A stretch of 64,000 nucleotides of DNA from Pseudoalteromonas luteoviolacea NCIMB 1942 (GCF_001625595.1 NZ_AUXT01000183.1:62001-126000); one strand, 5' to 3'. Numbered from the stretch's first letter, positions 8,178 to 17,120 are shown. Notes: a model not told the origin generated them from the sequence alone. Numbers and translations are program-made.

Positions 8178-9476
8178 ATGGCGATTAGAGAAAACACTAT
8201 CTCGATCATAGGTGCAGGAATATCAGGCATTATTTGCGCGCTTACATTAGCAAAATCAAAAGCATGCAAAAAGAGTTCAATTAAGGTTTATGAACATAAG
8301 AAACGAGTTGGTGGTCGAGCACATGCAGTTAAAGTCAATGATCACTTTGTGGACCTGGGTGCAGGCAGATTTTCTTCCCAGCTTCATCACAATGTCAAGG
8401 AACAAGTGACGTCTTTAAACTTACCTTACGAAACATTCCCTTTTACACAACTAAAGCGTCCACAAGCATTGCATAAAAGTTTAAAGAGCATTTTAAAAAA
8501 TTTAAAACCTCTATGTGATGAACACCCAAACGATTCTTTTGAAGAGTTTCTAACTATTTATGTTGGCAGACATCAAGCTAAGGAAATGATCAACGCACTA
8601 GGCTACGACTCTTTATCACTGCCCAACATTTCACCGCATATTGCTTTTGATATAATTGAGAAACACCCCGAAATACAGGGCTTTTCTGAAAATGCGGGAT
8701 ATGAGTGGTTTAACTTAAAAGAAGGCTTTTCAGCGCTAACAGAAAAGCTATATCAAGAAGCATTGGCACATGGCGTTGAATTTTACTTTGACCATGAACT
8801 TGCAGGTATAGAAACCAACAATAACGGCTCTGCACTCAAATTAATCAAAGATGGGAAGCAAGAGGTCACTATTTCTGAAGGTGAGATGATACTAACCTTT
8901 CCTCCAACAGCGATGAAAAAGCTCAATTGTGGCTTTCCACAAAATTGGAGTGACTACACTTACGGGTCCATTCCTTTGTTCAAAGGCTTTTTATTTTATG
9001 ATGCACCTTGGTGGCAAGAGTTAGATCTGGCAGATCATGTTGTAATTACGAATAACCCTATACGTAAGCTGTATTTCAAGGACAACAGGTATGTATTTTT
9101 TTATACCGACAGCGATTACGCAAACTTTTGGCGTGATACGACCTTAAGGGGCGAAGCTCACTACCTAAGCACAGTAAAAACACTGATGGCTGAAGCATTG
9201 CGATGCCATGAAAGCCAACTGCCTGATCCGCATATCCATACCTACAAACATTGGACTCATGGCGTTGAGTTCTCTCAGGAGTGTTGCCCAAATCACCCTA
9301 TGACATTAGTGCATAAAAAATCTCGCATAATCTCTGCGAGTGATGCCTATACACCGCACTGCGGCTGGATGGAAGGCGGTATTATGGCTGGCAGGAGTGC
9401 AGCTGAAACACTATTGAAGCGACTGGGTTCTGAGCAAGCTCAAAAGCAGAGAAGCGAAGAACTGGCACACGTTTAA
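8178..9476 (+). CDS. vioA: VioA, FAD-dependent L-tryptophan oxidase
   Basis: VioA oxidises L-tryptophan to the indole-3-pyruvate imine, the first step of violacein synthesis. The 432-residue product begins with the FAD-binding motif IIGAGISGIICALTLAK (about 9-25), followed by the amine-oxidase motif KRVGGRAHAV (about 44-53) and a C-terminal FAD-contact segment HCGWMEGGIMAGRSAAE. Length matches the family (about 420). It is the first gene of a complete vioABCDE set in canonical order, with 53 bp to vioB. The ATG at 8178 is supported by AAGGAA 9-10 nt upstream. The operon context makes the substrate tryptophan and not another amine. Confidence 0.95.
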   Translation: MAIRENTISIIGAGISGIICALTLAKSKACKKSSIKVYEHKKRVGGRAHAVKVNDHFVDLGAGRFSSQLHHNVKEQVTSLNLPYETFPFTQLKRPQALHKSLKSILKNLKPLCDEHPNDSFEEFLTIYVGRHQAKEMINALGYDSLSLPNISPHIAFDIIEKHPEIQGFSENAGYEWFNLKEGFSALTEKLYQEALAHGVEFYFDHELAGIETNNNGSALKLIKDGKQEVTISEGEMILTFPPTAMKKLNCGFPQNWSDYTYGSIPLFKGFLFYDAPWWQELDLADHVVITNNPIRKLYFKDNRYVFFYTDSDYANFWRDTTLRGEAHYLSTVKTLMAEALRCHESQLPDPHIHTYKHWTHGVEFSQECCPNHPMTLVHKKSRIISASDAYTPHCGWMEGGIMAGRSAAETLLKRLGSEQAQKQRSEELAHV

Positions 9477-9529
9477 TTGTCATCTACACAGTACAGACTA
9501 AAGAAAAGTAACTAGGAAGTTTGAATTAA

Positions 9530-12500
9530 ATGAGTATTCTCGATTTTCCCCGAGTTCATTTTAAAGGAATTGCACGGGTTAACGTCCCAACGGCAAATCG
9601 CAATATCAACAATACATTAGATATTGCGACCAATACGGCAATAAAAGATGGAAAGCCCTATGATGTGGCACAGCCACCAGCACATTTCCACGAATACTTA
9701 ACAGATATAGGGCCCAAATTTGATGCGCAAGGACGTGTTGATGAATCTGGACCGTTTAACCTCGCTGCTGGATACAATATGCGAGGAAACAACCATTTCA
9801 GTTGGGAAAATACACTCATTACCAGTGTACAACTGAAGCCGGGGGAATATATTACCAACGATAAGCTAGTTGGTCACAAGCTATCTCTTTGGGGACACTA
9901 CAACGAATACTTGCGGACTTCTTTTAATCGCGCTAGATGGGTAGATAATGATCCTACTAGGCGAGACTCTGCGCTTATATATGCGGGTCAACTAACAATT
10001 ACAGATCCAAAAGCATCAGCAAATACGACCCACGTATTGTCGGCTGATATTGATTGCACTCACGGAGTGCGATGGATAAACAAAAGCTATATCGCTCAAC
10101 CTATTTCTCACTTCTTATATGAAGAAATGAGCGAAGCTAGACTGTTCCAATTTTCGATAAGAAAAAACAGTGACGAGTTTCTATTTAATCAATTAGGGCT
10201 TAATTCAGAGTTTATGGCTGCCCTACAAGTTGCATTAGATGACCCTAAGGTTTTGGGGTTAACTGTACAGTATTGCGTGAGTAATTTATCTCCTCCAGCG
10301 GGCCCAAATATGCCAGTGTTTTGCGACTTGCATGGCACCATTGGCTTATGGCGCGAGGAAGACATGATGACTTCACCGACTGGGCGTATCTTAAGACCAG
10401 AAAACAGCGAGCAATATGCACCGATTGCAGTATCAATCGGGCAAGATTGGTTGAGTTTAAACGCTGCTGTAGGTTTACCGCATGGAAGTTACCAAGAAAG
10501 CCTCCCTGTCAATACTGGCATGCCACCAAAACTGAGTAGCAAAGTGGATTTAGGTAATCTATACCTCAAATCAAACAATGGGCAAATCATCGCAACAATT
10601 GCTCTAGATGATTACAAAGATAATGCGCTGAATTCAGGTATTATTGATATTACGCTCCAGCAGATTGATGAACAATTTCATCAGCAGTCACTCCGACTAT
10701 GCTCTGAGGAGCATACATGGTATGAGAGTGACTGGCACATCCAAGCTGAACAGCATATTTTTTCCATGGAAAGCCCTAATCATATTAAGGGTGACAAGAG
10801 TACAACATCGGTTGCAATTCGCAGTTACTTTCACGGTAAGCCGATGCCAATTGCAAAACTGGCCTCTCATGTAAGAGATTCAAAAACTCTGAGTTGTGAC
10901 CAATTTATAGCGACAGACTTAGAGGGCAAAGGTTCAATCACCATAGAAAGCCTAAAGCCCGGTAGTACCGAGTTATTTTTAGGCGAGTATCACAACGCCA
11001 TCTTAGTGCGCGTTTTGCCAGACGATTGGGCACTCATGGATACGCCAACAGAGCAAGTCGACTACGACTTTTTGTATAAGCATGTTATGGCTTACTATGA
11101 GCTGTTCTACCCTTTCATGACCGAAGCGGTATTCAGTATGGCTGACAAATGTAAATGCGAAACGTACGCACGGCTAATGTGGCAGATGTGCGATCCTCGA
11201 AATCGCGACAAAAGCTACTACATGCCTAGCACCCGAGAAATGCCACAAGCCCATGCTCAACTCTTTTTAAAATACCTATGTAATGTTGAGCAATCGGCTA
11301 TGCCAAAGATTTTACCTCCCCAAAAGCCACAATTTAAAGCTAAGGGGAACATTAAAAGTAAATCGCAATTAATCAGTGCACTACGTGATGCTGTAGATCT
11401 TGAGCTCTCAATTATGCTTCAGTATTTATACAGTGCGTACTCGTTACCAAATTACAGCGCCGGAGAACACTTCGTCAGTGCTGGAAGGTGGCAACAAGCG
11501 CAACTCGAGTTAGTCAATGGCGGTGCAGACAGACGTCGTAATAGTGGCTGGCGCGGTGCATTATTAGAGATAGCCCATGAAGAAATGATCCACTACTTGG
11601 TGGTTAATAACTTGCTTATGGCACTGGGAGAACCTTTTTATCCTGGCAAACCCGTTTTAGGTGAGGAAGCCAAAGAGAAATTCGGCTTAGATACCGAGTT
11701 TTCATTTGAGCCTTTTTCGGAGCATGTCATTGCCAAGTTTGTGCGCTTTGAGTGGCCAGCATTCTTTCCAACGGTAGGAAAATCAATCGCTGATTTTTAT
11801 CACGATATCACGGTCGCGATTGGAGAATTACCAGATTTATTTTCATCAGAAAAGGTCAATCTAGGTGGTGAACATCACTTATTTTTGAATGAAATTGTTA
11901 ATCGAGAGTATCCGGGTTATCAATTTGAAGTCTATGACAGAGAAACGGCAATTTTTGCTATCAACTTTGTAACAGAGCAAGGTGAAGGCGTTTCTGCCGA
12001 CTCACCCCAATTTGACGTAAGTCACTTTAATCGACTGCGTTCGATTTCAAAAGCACTTACACACAGCGATATTCCGTTTGAGCCTTCCTATCCAGTGTTG
12101 AAAAACCCAGTGTTTGAACCTCGCCAGGGATGCAACCTCGTGACGGATCCAGAAGCGGCAGAATTAATGGCATTTTATAAAGGCTGCCATGAATTAATGT
12201 TTCAGTTGATGATGCAACATTTTGCCATCAAGCCTCTGGGCAGCATGCGCCGCTCACGCTTAATGAATGGCGCGATTGACCTGATGACCGGGATTTTAAG
12301 ACCACTATCAGTACAGTTGATGACCCTGCCCTCTGGCGAGTTGGGACGCAACGCAGGTCCCCCTGTACCCGACGCAATTTCGACGGAAGTCTTCGACAAT
12401 TTAGAACAAGGATGCATGGCCATCTCAAGGCAATGCAAAGATTTGGTAAGCATGGCTAAAAGTATGGTTTCGGCCACGCCACCACAAACACAAATTGAGT

Positions 12501-12565
12501 TATTAGAGTTTTTTCAAAATCAGATGCAAGAAATCGCAACTGGCAAACTTTCAAGGGAAGCGTAA
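9530..12565 (+). CDS. vioB: VioB, iminophenylpyruvate/indole-pyruvate imine dimer synthase
   Basis: VioB couples two molecules of the VioA product into a dimer that VioE then rearranges. It is a large haem-type oxidative enzyme related to RebD and StaD. The 1011 residues agree with family length (about 1000). The N-terminus MSILDFPRVHFKGIARVNVPTAN carries the phrase FPRVHFKG typical of VioB. Residues about 615-800 form the ferritin-like VioB domain with LELSIMLQYLYSAY and EIAHEEMIHYLVVNN, where the Glu/His residues line a four-helix bundle. The ATG is 53 bp after vioA, and vioC starts 2 bp after the stop, so translation is probably coupled. Confidence 0.95.
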   Translation: MSILDFPRVHFKGIARVNVPTANRNINNTLDIATNTAIKDGKPYDVAQPPAHFHEYLTDIGPKFDAQGRVDESGPFNLAAGYNMRGNNHFSWENTLITSVQLKPGEYITNDKLVGHKLSLWGHYNEYLRTSFNRARWVDNDPTRRDSALIYAGQLTITDPKASANTTHVLSADIDCTHGVRWINKSYIAQPISHFLYEEMSEARLFQFSIRKNSDEFLFNQLGLNSEFMAALQVALDDPKVLGLTVQYCVSNLSPPAGPNMPVFCDLHGTIGLWREEDMMTSPTGRILRPENSEQYAPIAVSIGQDWLSLNAAVGLPHGSYQESLPVNTGMPPKLSSKVDLGNLYLKSNNGQIIATIALDDYKDNALNSGIIDITLQQIDEQFHQQSLRLCSEEHTWYESDWHIQAEQHIFSMESPNHIKGDKSTTSVAIRSYFHGKPMPIAKLASHVRDSKTLSCDQFIATDLEGKGSITIESLKPGSTELFLGEYHNAILVRVLPDDWALMDTPTEQVDYDFLYKHVMAYYELFYPFMTEAVFSMADKCKCETYARLMWQMCDPRNRDKSYYMPSTREMPQAHAQLFLKYLCNVEQSAMPKILPPQKPQFKAKGNIKSKSQLISALRDAVDLELSIMLQYLYSAYSLPNYSAGEHFVSAGRWQQAQLELVNGGADRRRNSGWRGALLEIAHEEMIHYLVVNNLLMALGEPFYPGKPVLGEEAKEKFGLDTEFSFEPFSEHVIAKFVRFEWPAFFPTVGKSIADFYHDITVAIGELPDLFSSEKVNLGGEHHLFLNEIVNREYPGYQFEVYDRETAIFAINFVTEQGEGVSADSPQFDVSHFNRLRSISKALTHSDIPFEPSYPVLKNPVFEPRQGCNLVTDPEAAELMAFYKGCHELMFQLMMQHFAIKPLGSMRRSRLMNGAIDLMTGILRPLSVQLMTLPSGELGRNAGPPVPDAISTEVFDNLEQGCMAISRQCKDLVSMAKSMVSATPPQTQIELLEFFQNQMQEIATGKLSREA

Positions 12566-12567
12566 AT

Positions 12568-13857
12568 ATGAAGAAAATAATTGTCATTGGCGGCGGTCTA
12601 GCCGGTGGCTTAACAGCCATTTACTTAGCAAAACGTGGATACGATGTTCACATTATAGAAAAACGCGGTAACCCTTTGCTAAGCCAAACAGACTATATTG
12701 ATCAAGTCAGCTCGCGCGCAATTGGCGTTAGTATGACTGTGAGAGGTATTGAAGCGGTTGTCTCTGCTGACATTCCACAGGCTGAATTACAAGAGTGCGG
12801 TGTTGAAGTGTCAGGCATGTCATTTTTCGTTAAAGGTGAGCCTAAAACGCGTGAGCTTCCGCCTCTTGATAAACTTAAACCGTTATCACTTAGCCGCAGT
12901 GCATTTCAGGTGTTGCTTAATAAATATGCTGAACTAGCAGGAGTTCATTATCACTACGACCAACGCTGTATTGAAGTGGACCTAGATGGTTGCAGCTTAA
13001 TGACCAAAGACAGCGAAGGTAACTTTACTACCCACAAAGGTGATTTACTCATTGGTGCAGACGGTGCTCGCTCTTGCTTACGTGAAGCGATGCAAGCCAA
13101 CGGCCGACGCTTTGAATTCCACCAATCGTTCTTCAAACATGGTTATAAAACCTTGGTTGTGCCTGATGCGTCAAAAGTTGGTTTAAGAAAAGATTTGCTG
13201 TACTTCTTTGGTATGGACTCACAAGGACAATTTGCTGGACGCGCGGCAACTATTCCAGATGGTAGCATCAGCTTTGCAGTCTGTCTGCCATATACTGGAC
13301 AAGTGAGCTTGCACAGTGATGATAGAAAAGCGATGAAGGCGTTTTTTGATCAGTACTACCCAATGGTGCCAGAAGATATCCGCCAAGATATGTTTGAGCA
13401 ATTTATGGTTAAGCCGAGTAACGACTTAATCAATGTCCGTTCTTCAACTTTTCATTATAAAAACACGGCATTGTTGATAGGTGATTCCGCACACGCCACA
13501 GCTCCTTTCCTCGGTCAAGGCATGAATATGGCACTCGAGGACTCCTTCGCCCTTGATCAGCTCTTCGGTCAATACGGAGATGACTTCGAAAAGATTTTAA
13601 GTGAGTTTACTGAACAACGTAAAAAAGAAGCCGACGCGATGCAAGACATGGCCAGAGCAAACTACGAAGTACTCAGTTGTTCAGACCCAATATTCTTCAT
13701 GCGTGCACGCTTTGCACGTTATATGAATCAAAAATTCCCAGACCATTACCCACCGGATATGGCTGAAAAATTATATTTCACTTCAATGCGTTACAGTGAG
13801 TTACGAGAAGAGCAAGAAAAGCAAAATGTTTGGTACAAAATAGGGAGAATGAATTAA
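12568..13857 (+). CDS. vioC: VioC, FAD-dependent violacein monooxygenase
   Basis: VioC hydroxylates the indole C2 position late in the pathway, giving violacein from proviolacein or deoxyviolacein from prodeoxyviolacein. The 429-residue length equals that of the characterised enzyme. Aromatic-hydroxylase motifs are all present: VIGGGLAGGLTAIYLAKRGY (about 5-24), the GADGARSCLR segment (about 165-174), and the GDSAHATAPFLGQGMNMALEDS flavin motif (about 306-327). It follows vioB after 2 bp and its TAA overlaps the vioD start (TAATG), which indicates coupled translation. Assignment as VioC and not VioD rests on order and length. Confidence 0.93.
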   Translation: MKKIIVIGGGLAGGLTAIYLAKRGYDVHIIEKRGNPLLSQTDYIDQVSSRAIGVSMTVRGIEAVVSADIPQAELQECGVEVSGMSFFVKGEPKTRELPPLDKLKPLSLSRSAFQVLLNKYAELAGVHYHYDQRCIEVDLDGCSLMTKDSEGNFTTHKGDLLIGADGARSCLREAMQANGRRFEFHQSFFKHGYKTLVVPDASKVGLRKDLLYFFGMDSQGQFAGRAATIPDGSISFAVCLPYTGQVSLHSDDRKAMKAFFDQYYPMVPEDIRQDMFEQFMVKPSNDLINVRSSTFHYKNTALLIGDSAHATAPFLGQGMNMALEDSFALDQLFGQYGDDFEKILSEFTEQRKKEADAMQDMARANYEVLSCSDPIFFMRARFARYMNQKFPDHYPPDMAEKLYFTSMRYSELREEQEKQNVWYKIGRMN

Positions 13858-14993
13858 TGAAGATTTTAGTGATTGGCGCCGGCCCTTCAGGCCTTATGTT
13901 TGCAAGTGAAACAAAAAGATTTAAACCTGATTGGGATATCAAAATAATTGAGAAAAACCACCCCGATGATAACGTTGTTGGGTGGGGGGTTGTACTACCT
14001 GGGCGTGCCCCACACCACCCAGCTAACCCTCTGTCGTATCTCGCCAATTATGAAACTTTAGATGCGCAGTACCTTGAAGATTTTAAACTCACCCACCACA
14101 ACCAGAGCGCCTTGAAAAGTACCGGTGTCACTTTATGTGGTGCTGAGCGTAAATCAATGGTGAGAGCGCTACGCCAAATGTGTATTGGTTTAGGTATTGA
14201 CATTGAGTTTGAGCAACCAGTTTTAACGGATGCCGAACTGGCGTCTAACGACTATGATCTAGTAGTTGTGTCAAACGGCCTTAATCACACTACCACCTAC
14301 TATCGTGACGCATTAAAGCCAAAGGTAGAATTCGGTAAAAATCGCTATATGTGGTACGGCACAACCAAAACTTTTGATGCAATGAACCTAATCTTTAAAG
14401 CACATTCAAAAGGTGTTTTTGTTGCGCACTCTTATAAATACTCCAGCAAAATGAGTACTTTTGTTGTTGAATGTAGTGAAGAAACTTACAAAAAGTCTGG
14501 CCTAGATGAAATGACTACAGCAGATGCAGAACGTTTCATTGCTTCGGTGTTTGAAGAAGAGCTAGATGGCAAAGCGGTCATTGCGCAAGAAGGTCTCAAA
14601 TGGCGTAACTTTATGACGTTGAGCCATGAGAAGGCATACGATGGTAATGTAGCACTACTCGGTGACGCACTCCAGTCTGGGCATTTCTCCATCGGCCACG
14701 GAACAACAATGGCTGTTGTAGGTGCGCAAATATTAGTAAAAGCGGTCTACGATAACCCAGACAATGTTACTGCGGCACTTGAAGACTTTAATCAACATGT
14801 CATGCCTGTTATGCAACTGTTTGCTCAACATGCAACCGTGAGCCGCTTATGGTTTGAGTCAGTAGAGGACAGAATGCACCTATCTACAGGTGAGGTCGCG
14901 CAAGGGTTCGCTGAACGACGAGGTCAGCTTCCTCCATTGCCGGCCGCGCTTGGCCAAGCATTGGAAAGAGCTTTAGACCGTGGGGAAAAGTAA
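13857..14993 (+). CDS. vioD: VioD, FAD-dependent tryptophan hydroxylase of violacein synthesis
   Basis: VioD hydroxylates protodeoxyviolaceinic acid at C5 of one indole ring. The start is set at ATG 13857, sharing its A with the vioC stop, because MKILVIGAGPSGLMFASE begins the Rossmann fold directly; a further-upstream start at 13830 would only add residues overlapping vioC. The product is 378 residues, close to the usual 373. Motifs include IGAGPSG (about 5-11), GWGVVLPGRAPHHPANP, and the flavin segment LLGDALQSGHFSIGHGTTMA. The ribosome site GGGAG lies about 10 nt upstream. It is the fourth gene of the operon and its presence predicts true violacein and not only deoxyviolacein. Confidence 0.93.
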   Translation: MKILVIGAGPSGLMFASETKRFKPDWDIKIIEKNHPDDNVVGWGVVLPGRAPHHPANPLSYLANYETLDAQYLEDFKLTHHNQSALKSTGVTLCGAERKSMVRALRQMCIGLGIDIEFEQPVLTDAELASNDYDLVVVSNGLNHTTTYYRDALKPKVEFGKNRYMWYGTTKTFDAMNLIFKAHSKGVFVAHSYKYSSKMSTFVVECSEETYKKSGLDEMTTADAERFIASVFEEELDGKAVIAQEGLKWRNFMTLSHEKAYDGNVALLGDALQSGHFSIGHGTTMAVVGAQILVKAVYDNPDNVTAALEDFNQHVMPVMQLFAQHATVSRLWFESVEDRMHLSTGEVAQGFAERRGQLPPLPAALGQALERALDRGEK

Positions 14994-14994
14994 C

Positions 14995-15594
14995 GTGGAA
15001 CTAAACAAGCAAATAACCCCACCAAAATTGCCACAACAATGGAGCAGTAGTTACATTTCATACTGGTCACCCATGCAACCTGACGAGCATATAACATCAG
15101 GCTATTGCTGGTTTGATTACAATAAAAATGTATGTCGTATCGATGGGTTATTTAATCCATGGAGCGAGGAAAAGACAGGTCATAGATTATGGATGTCAGA
15201 AATCATGTACCCTGGCACAAATGAGTCGTTTAAAGCAAAAGTTGCTTATTCTCGTGAACACATGGACAAACAAAGTGAGTTCAAAGGTGAAGTACTAAAT
15301 GACGAAGTAGACCCGTGTCACGAGCTGATTTTAATGCAAGATGTATTGCAAACGTGCAATGCTGAACATCAGGGCACTTGTGACGTACTGGGGTTTGAAG
15401 CTGACATTTGGCATTTCCAGAGACCGAATAGCAAAGGCCCGGCTACTTACTATTTAAAAGCAGGCACCAATGAGCTACTTAGAATGGTTACGGGTGACCC
15501 TAAGGTCATGGCATCTGTGAGAGATTTTCCTAACTTCAATACCAGAGAAATCGATGCAGATATCTTCAAGCATGAGCCCTTGAAGCAAGCATAA
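14995..15594 (+). CDS. vioE: VioE, protodeoxyviolaceinic acid synthase
   Basis: VioE catalyses the 1,2-indole shift that channels the VioB dimer to violacein instead of chromopyrrolic acid. Without cofactors it works as a lipoprotein-carrier-like beta-fold dimer. The 199-residue product keeps the family phrases YISYWSPM, TSGYCWFDY, CRIDGLFNPWSE, LRMVTGD and RDFPN. The start is GTG 14995, just after the vioD stop and 8 nt behind GGGGAA; another in-frame GTG at 14980 overlaps vioD and lacks such a site. It is slightly longer than the Chromobacterium protein (191), with a modified central loop. It closes the operon and is followed by a stem-loop. Confidence 0.95.
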   Translation: MELNKQITPPKLPQQWSSSYISYWSPMQPDEHITSGYCWFDYNKNVCRIDGLFNPWSEEKTGHRLWMSEIMYPGTNESFKAKVAYSREHMDKQSEFKGEVLNDEVDPCHELILMQDVLQTCNAEHQGTCDVLGFEADIWHFQRPNSKGPATYYLKAGTNELLRMVTGDPKVMASVRDFPNFNTREIDADIFKHEPLKQA

Positions 15595-15624
15595 AATACC
15601 AAGTAACATTGGGAATGAGGCGTG

Positions 15625-15655
15625 CCGGCCACAATGTTTATTTTATTGTGGTCGG
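15625..15655. terminator. Stem-loop between convergent vioE and trpS
   Basis: CCGGCCACAAT (15625-15635) pairs with ATTGTGGTCGG (15645-15655), 11 bp including one G-T pair, with a 9-nt loop GTTTATTTT. It lies between the convergent ends of vioE and trpS. There is no T run on either side, so it may be a weak bidirectional terminator or a transcript-end hairpin. Confidence 0.5.
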
Positions 15656-15679
15656 TCACATTGAACGATACATCCCCTT

Positions 15680-16678
15680 TCAAAGTACATTTAATCCAAA
15701 CGCACCTTTTACTCGATTGAGCACTTGTTGAGACTGCTGATCAGCTTTCTCTGTACCCGCTTTTAATATTTCACGTAGCTGTACAGGATCCGATAGAAAC
15801 ATTTCACGCCTAGCACGTATCGGCGTAATAAGGTTAATCAAACAATCCGCTAAAATACCTTTCAGTTTACTGTCACCCAATCCACCGCGACGATAATTCG
15901 CCTTGAGCGTTGACACGTAATCTTTGTCCTCATGAAATGCATCTAAGTATGTAAAAACAACATTCCCTTCAACTTGGCCAGGATCTTCTACTCTAATATG
16001 GTTTGGATCCGTGTACATCGCTCGCACAGCCTTTACGATTTCATCATCACTGCTACCAAAGGTGATAACGTTACCAAGCGACTTTGACATCTTTGCTTTG
16101 CCATCTACACCTGGTAGCCTTGAAACCTCACTCAGGAGTGGCTTTGCTTCTACTAACACTTGCTTGTTTGCTACGCTGTTGAGCTTACGAACAATTTCGT
16201 TTGTTAATTCAAGCATGGGGAGTTGGTCCTCTCCAACAGGCACTAAGGTCGCGTCAAAGGCAGTAATATCAGCAGCTTGGCTTATAGGGTAATTCAGGAA
16301 GCCCGCGGGAATTGACGCGCCAAAGTCTTTGCTCGCGATCTCAGCTTTTACCGTTGGATTACGCTCTAACCGCGACACGCTCACAAGGTTTGCATAATAC
16401 ATACTTAGCTCAGCCAACGCCGGCAATGCGGACTGTAAGCAAATTGTTGTTTCTTCTGGGTTGATGCCAACAGCAAGGTAGTCGGCCATCACATTAAATA
16501 TATTGTCGGCAACTTTCTGCGGGTTGTGGCCGTTATCAGTCAAGCCCTGCATATCTGCGATTAGAATTGTTTGAGCATGCTGAGATTGCAATGAGATACG
16601 GTGTTTTAAAGAACCCACATAGTGGCCCAAATGTAGAGGTCCTGTTGGTCTGTCACCGGTAAGAATTGTATGTTTCAT
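15680..16678 (-). CDS. trpS: Tryptophanyl-tRNA synthetase
   Basis: This enzyme charges tRNA-Trp. The 332-residue class I synthetase has the HIGH-type motif within TGDRPTGPLHLGHYVGSL (about 7-24), the specificity segment VGEDQLPMLELT, and a KMSKS-type motif in KAKMSKSLGN (about 195-204). The start is ATG 16678 with AAGGAG 6 nt upstream; starts further up in frame (to 16756) lack a ribosome site and add no family sequence. The GDRPTG form differs from the E. coli type and is also found in auxiliary, antibiotic-tolerant synthetases; whether this is the only copy in the genome cannot be seen. It converges on vioE and is preceded by an attenuator-like leader. Confidence 0.95.
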   Translation of the reverse strand: MKHTILTGDRPTGPLHLGHYVGSLKHRISLQSQHAQTILIADMQGLTDNGHNPQKVADNIFNVMADYLAVGINPEETTICLQSALPALAELSMYYANLVSVSRLERNPTVKAEIASKDFGASIPAGFLNYPISQAADITAFDATLVPVGEDQLPMLELTNEIVRKLNSVANKQVLVEAKPLLSEVSRLPGVDGKAKMSKSLGNVITFGSSDDEIVKAVRAMYTDPNHIRVEDPGQVEGNVVFTYLDAFHEDKDYVSTLKANYRRGGLGDSKLKGILADCLINLITPIRARREMFLSDPVQLREILKAGTEKADQQSQQVLNRVKGAFGLNVL

Positions 16679-16680
16679 GT

Positions 16681-16792
16681 CTGTCTCCTTATTTTGTTTG
16701 CTACCGAAAGAGACAGTGGTCATGTCAACTATTACCTTTCGGCAGCAGTTGAACACGTGTATTCAAGCGCCGCTCTAATAAGAGCGCCACCA
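16681..16792 (-). promoter_or_regulatory. Attenuator-like structured leader of trpS
   Basis: Reading the minus strand, four overlapping pairings exist. (1:2) The segment with the Trp codons and CGCTCT (16781-16786) pairs with AGAGCG (16771-16776), and pairing continues outward past a G-G mismatch. (2:3) GCGGCGCTTGAA (16773-16762) pairs with TTCAACTGCTGC (16753-16742) at 11 of 12 positions, counting two G-U pairs. (3:4) GCTGCCGAAAG (16746-16736) pairs with CTTTCGGTAGC (16710-16700), 11 bp with one G-U. (4:SD) CTGTCTCTTT (16716-16707) pairs with AAGGAGACAG (16690-16681), 10 bp with one G-U, covering the trpS ribosome site. Pairings that share segments exclude each other. There is no U run, so an intrinsic terminator is not evident. 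Confidence 0.65.
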
Positions 16793-16831
16793 AGAAATTG
16801 TGATGTGTCGTAAGCTTGATAAAATATTCAT
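16775..16831 (-). CDS. trpL-like leader peptide with tandem Trp codons, upstream of trpS
   Basis: The 18-codon ORF encodes MNILSSLRHITISWWRSY and stops at TAG 16777-16775, 96 nt before the trpS ATG. Two adjacent TGG codons (16792-16787) are followed by Arg-Ser-Tyr-stop, much like the ending of enterobacterial TrpL (WWRTS). The Trp codons lie in the 5' arm of a hairpin, and the stop codon lies at its loop/3' arm. The downstream RNA has alternative pairings. Together these are the marks of ribosome-mediated attenuation that senses charged tRNA-Trp. Weak point: no clear Shine-Dalgarno is seen before the ATG. It is too short to appear among ordinary ORF calls. Confidence 0.75.
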   Translation of the reverse strand: MNILSSLRHITISWWRSY

Positions 16832-16887
16832 AACGGACAAAAAACTAACACAGTCAGTTTGACGCATCAAGTCTAATTTCTAGGTTA

Positions 16888-16899
16888 ATACGATCGTAT
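16888..16899. repeat. 12-bp perfect palindrome upstream of the trpS leader
   Basis: ATACGATCGTAT is a perfect palindrome in the gap between trpS and the glutamate synthase gene, 57 bp upstream of the leader peptide start. It could be an operator. It also overlaps a TATAAT on the plus strand (16897-16902), which lacks a good -35 partner. Confidence 0.3.
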
Positions 16900-17120
16900 A
16901 ATGGCTGGTATGTACAAAGTGAGAAAATTAAAAGCATCCCCTACACACTTGCCGGAAAGATACAATTTCACTTGCGTGAAAAATATTCAACACCCTATTA
17001 TAGTTCTATAATAAAGAAAAAAATAGACCTAAAAACAAACCTTTAAACAAAAAGCCGTGTTAACCAGCTATATATAAAAACCCAAAAAACCATCACCATA
17101 TTGAATACAAATATTTATCA

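Noticed and set aside
16679..16756. Longer trpS frame beginning at 16756
   Set aside because: It has no ribosome site there, adds no family sequence, and runs through the leader stems; the ATG at 16678 has AAGGAG 6 nt upstream.
16901..17011. 36-codon ORF on the plus strand upstream of the glutamate synthase gene
   Set aside because: No ribosome site, no motif, and it overlaps the TATAAT-like sequence; chance ORF in AT-rich DNA.
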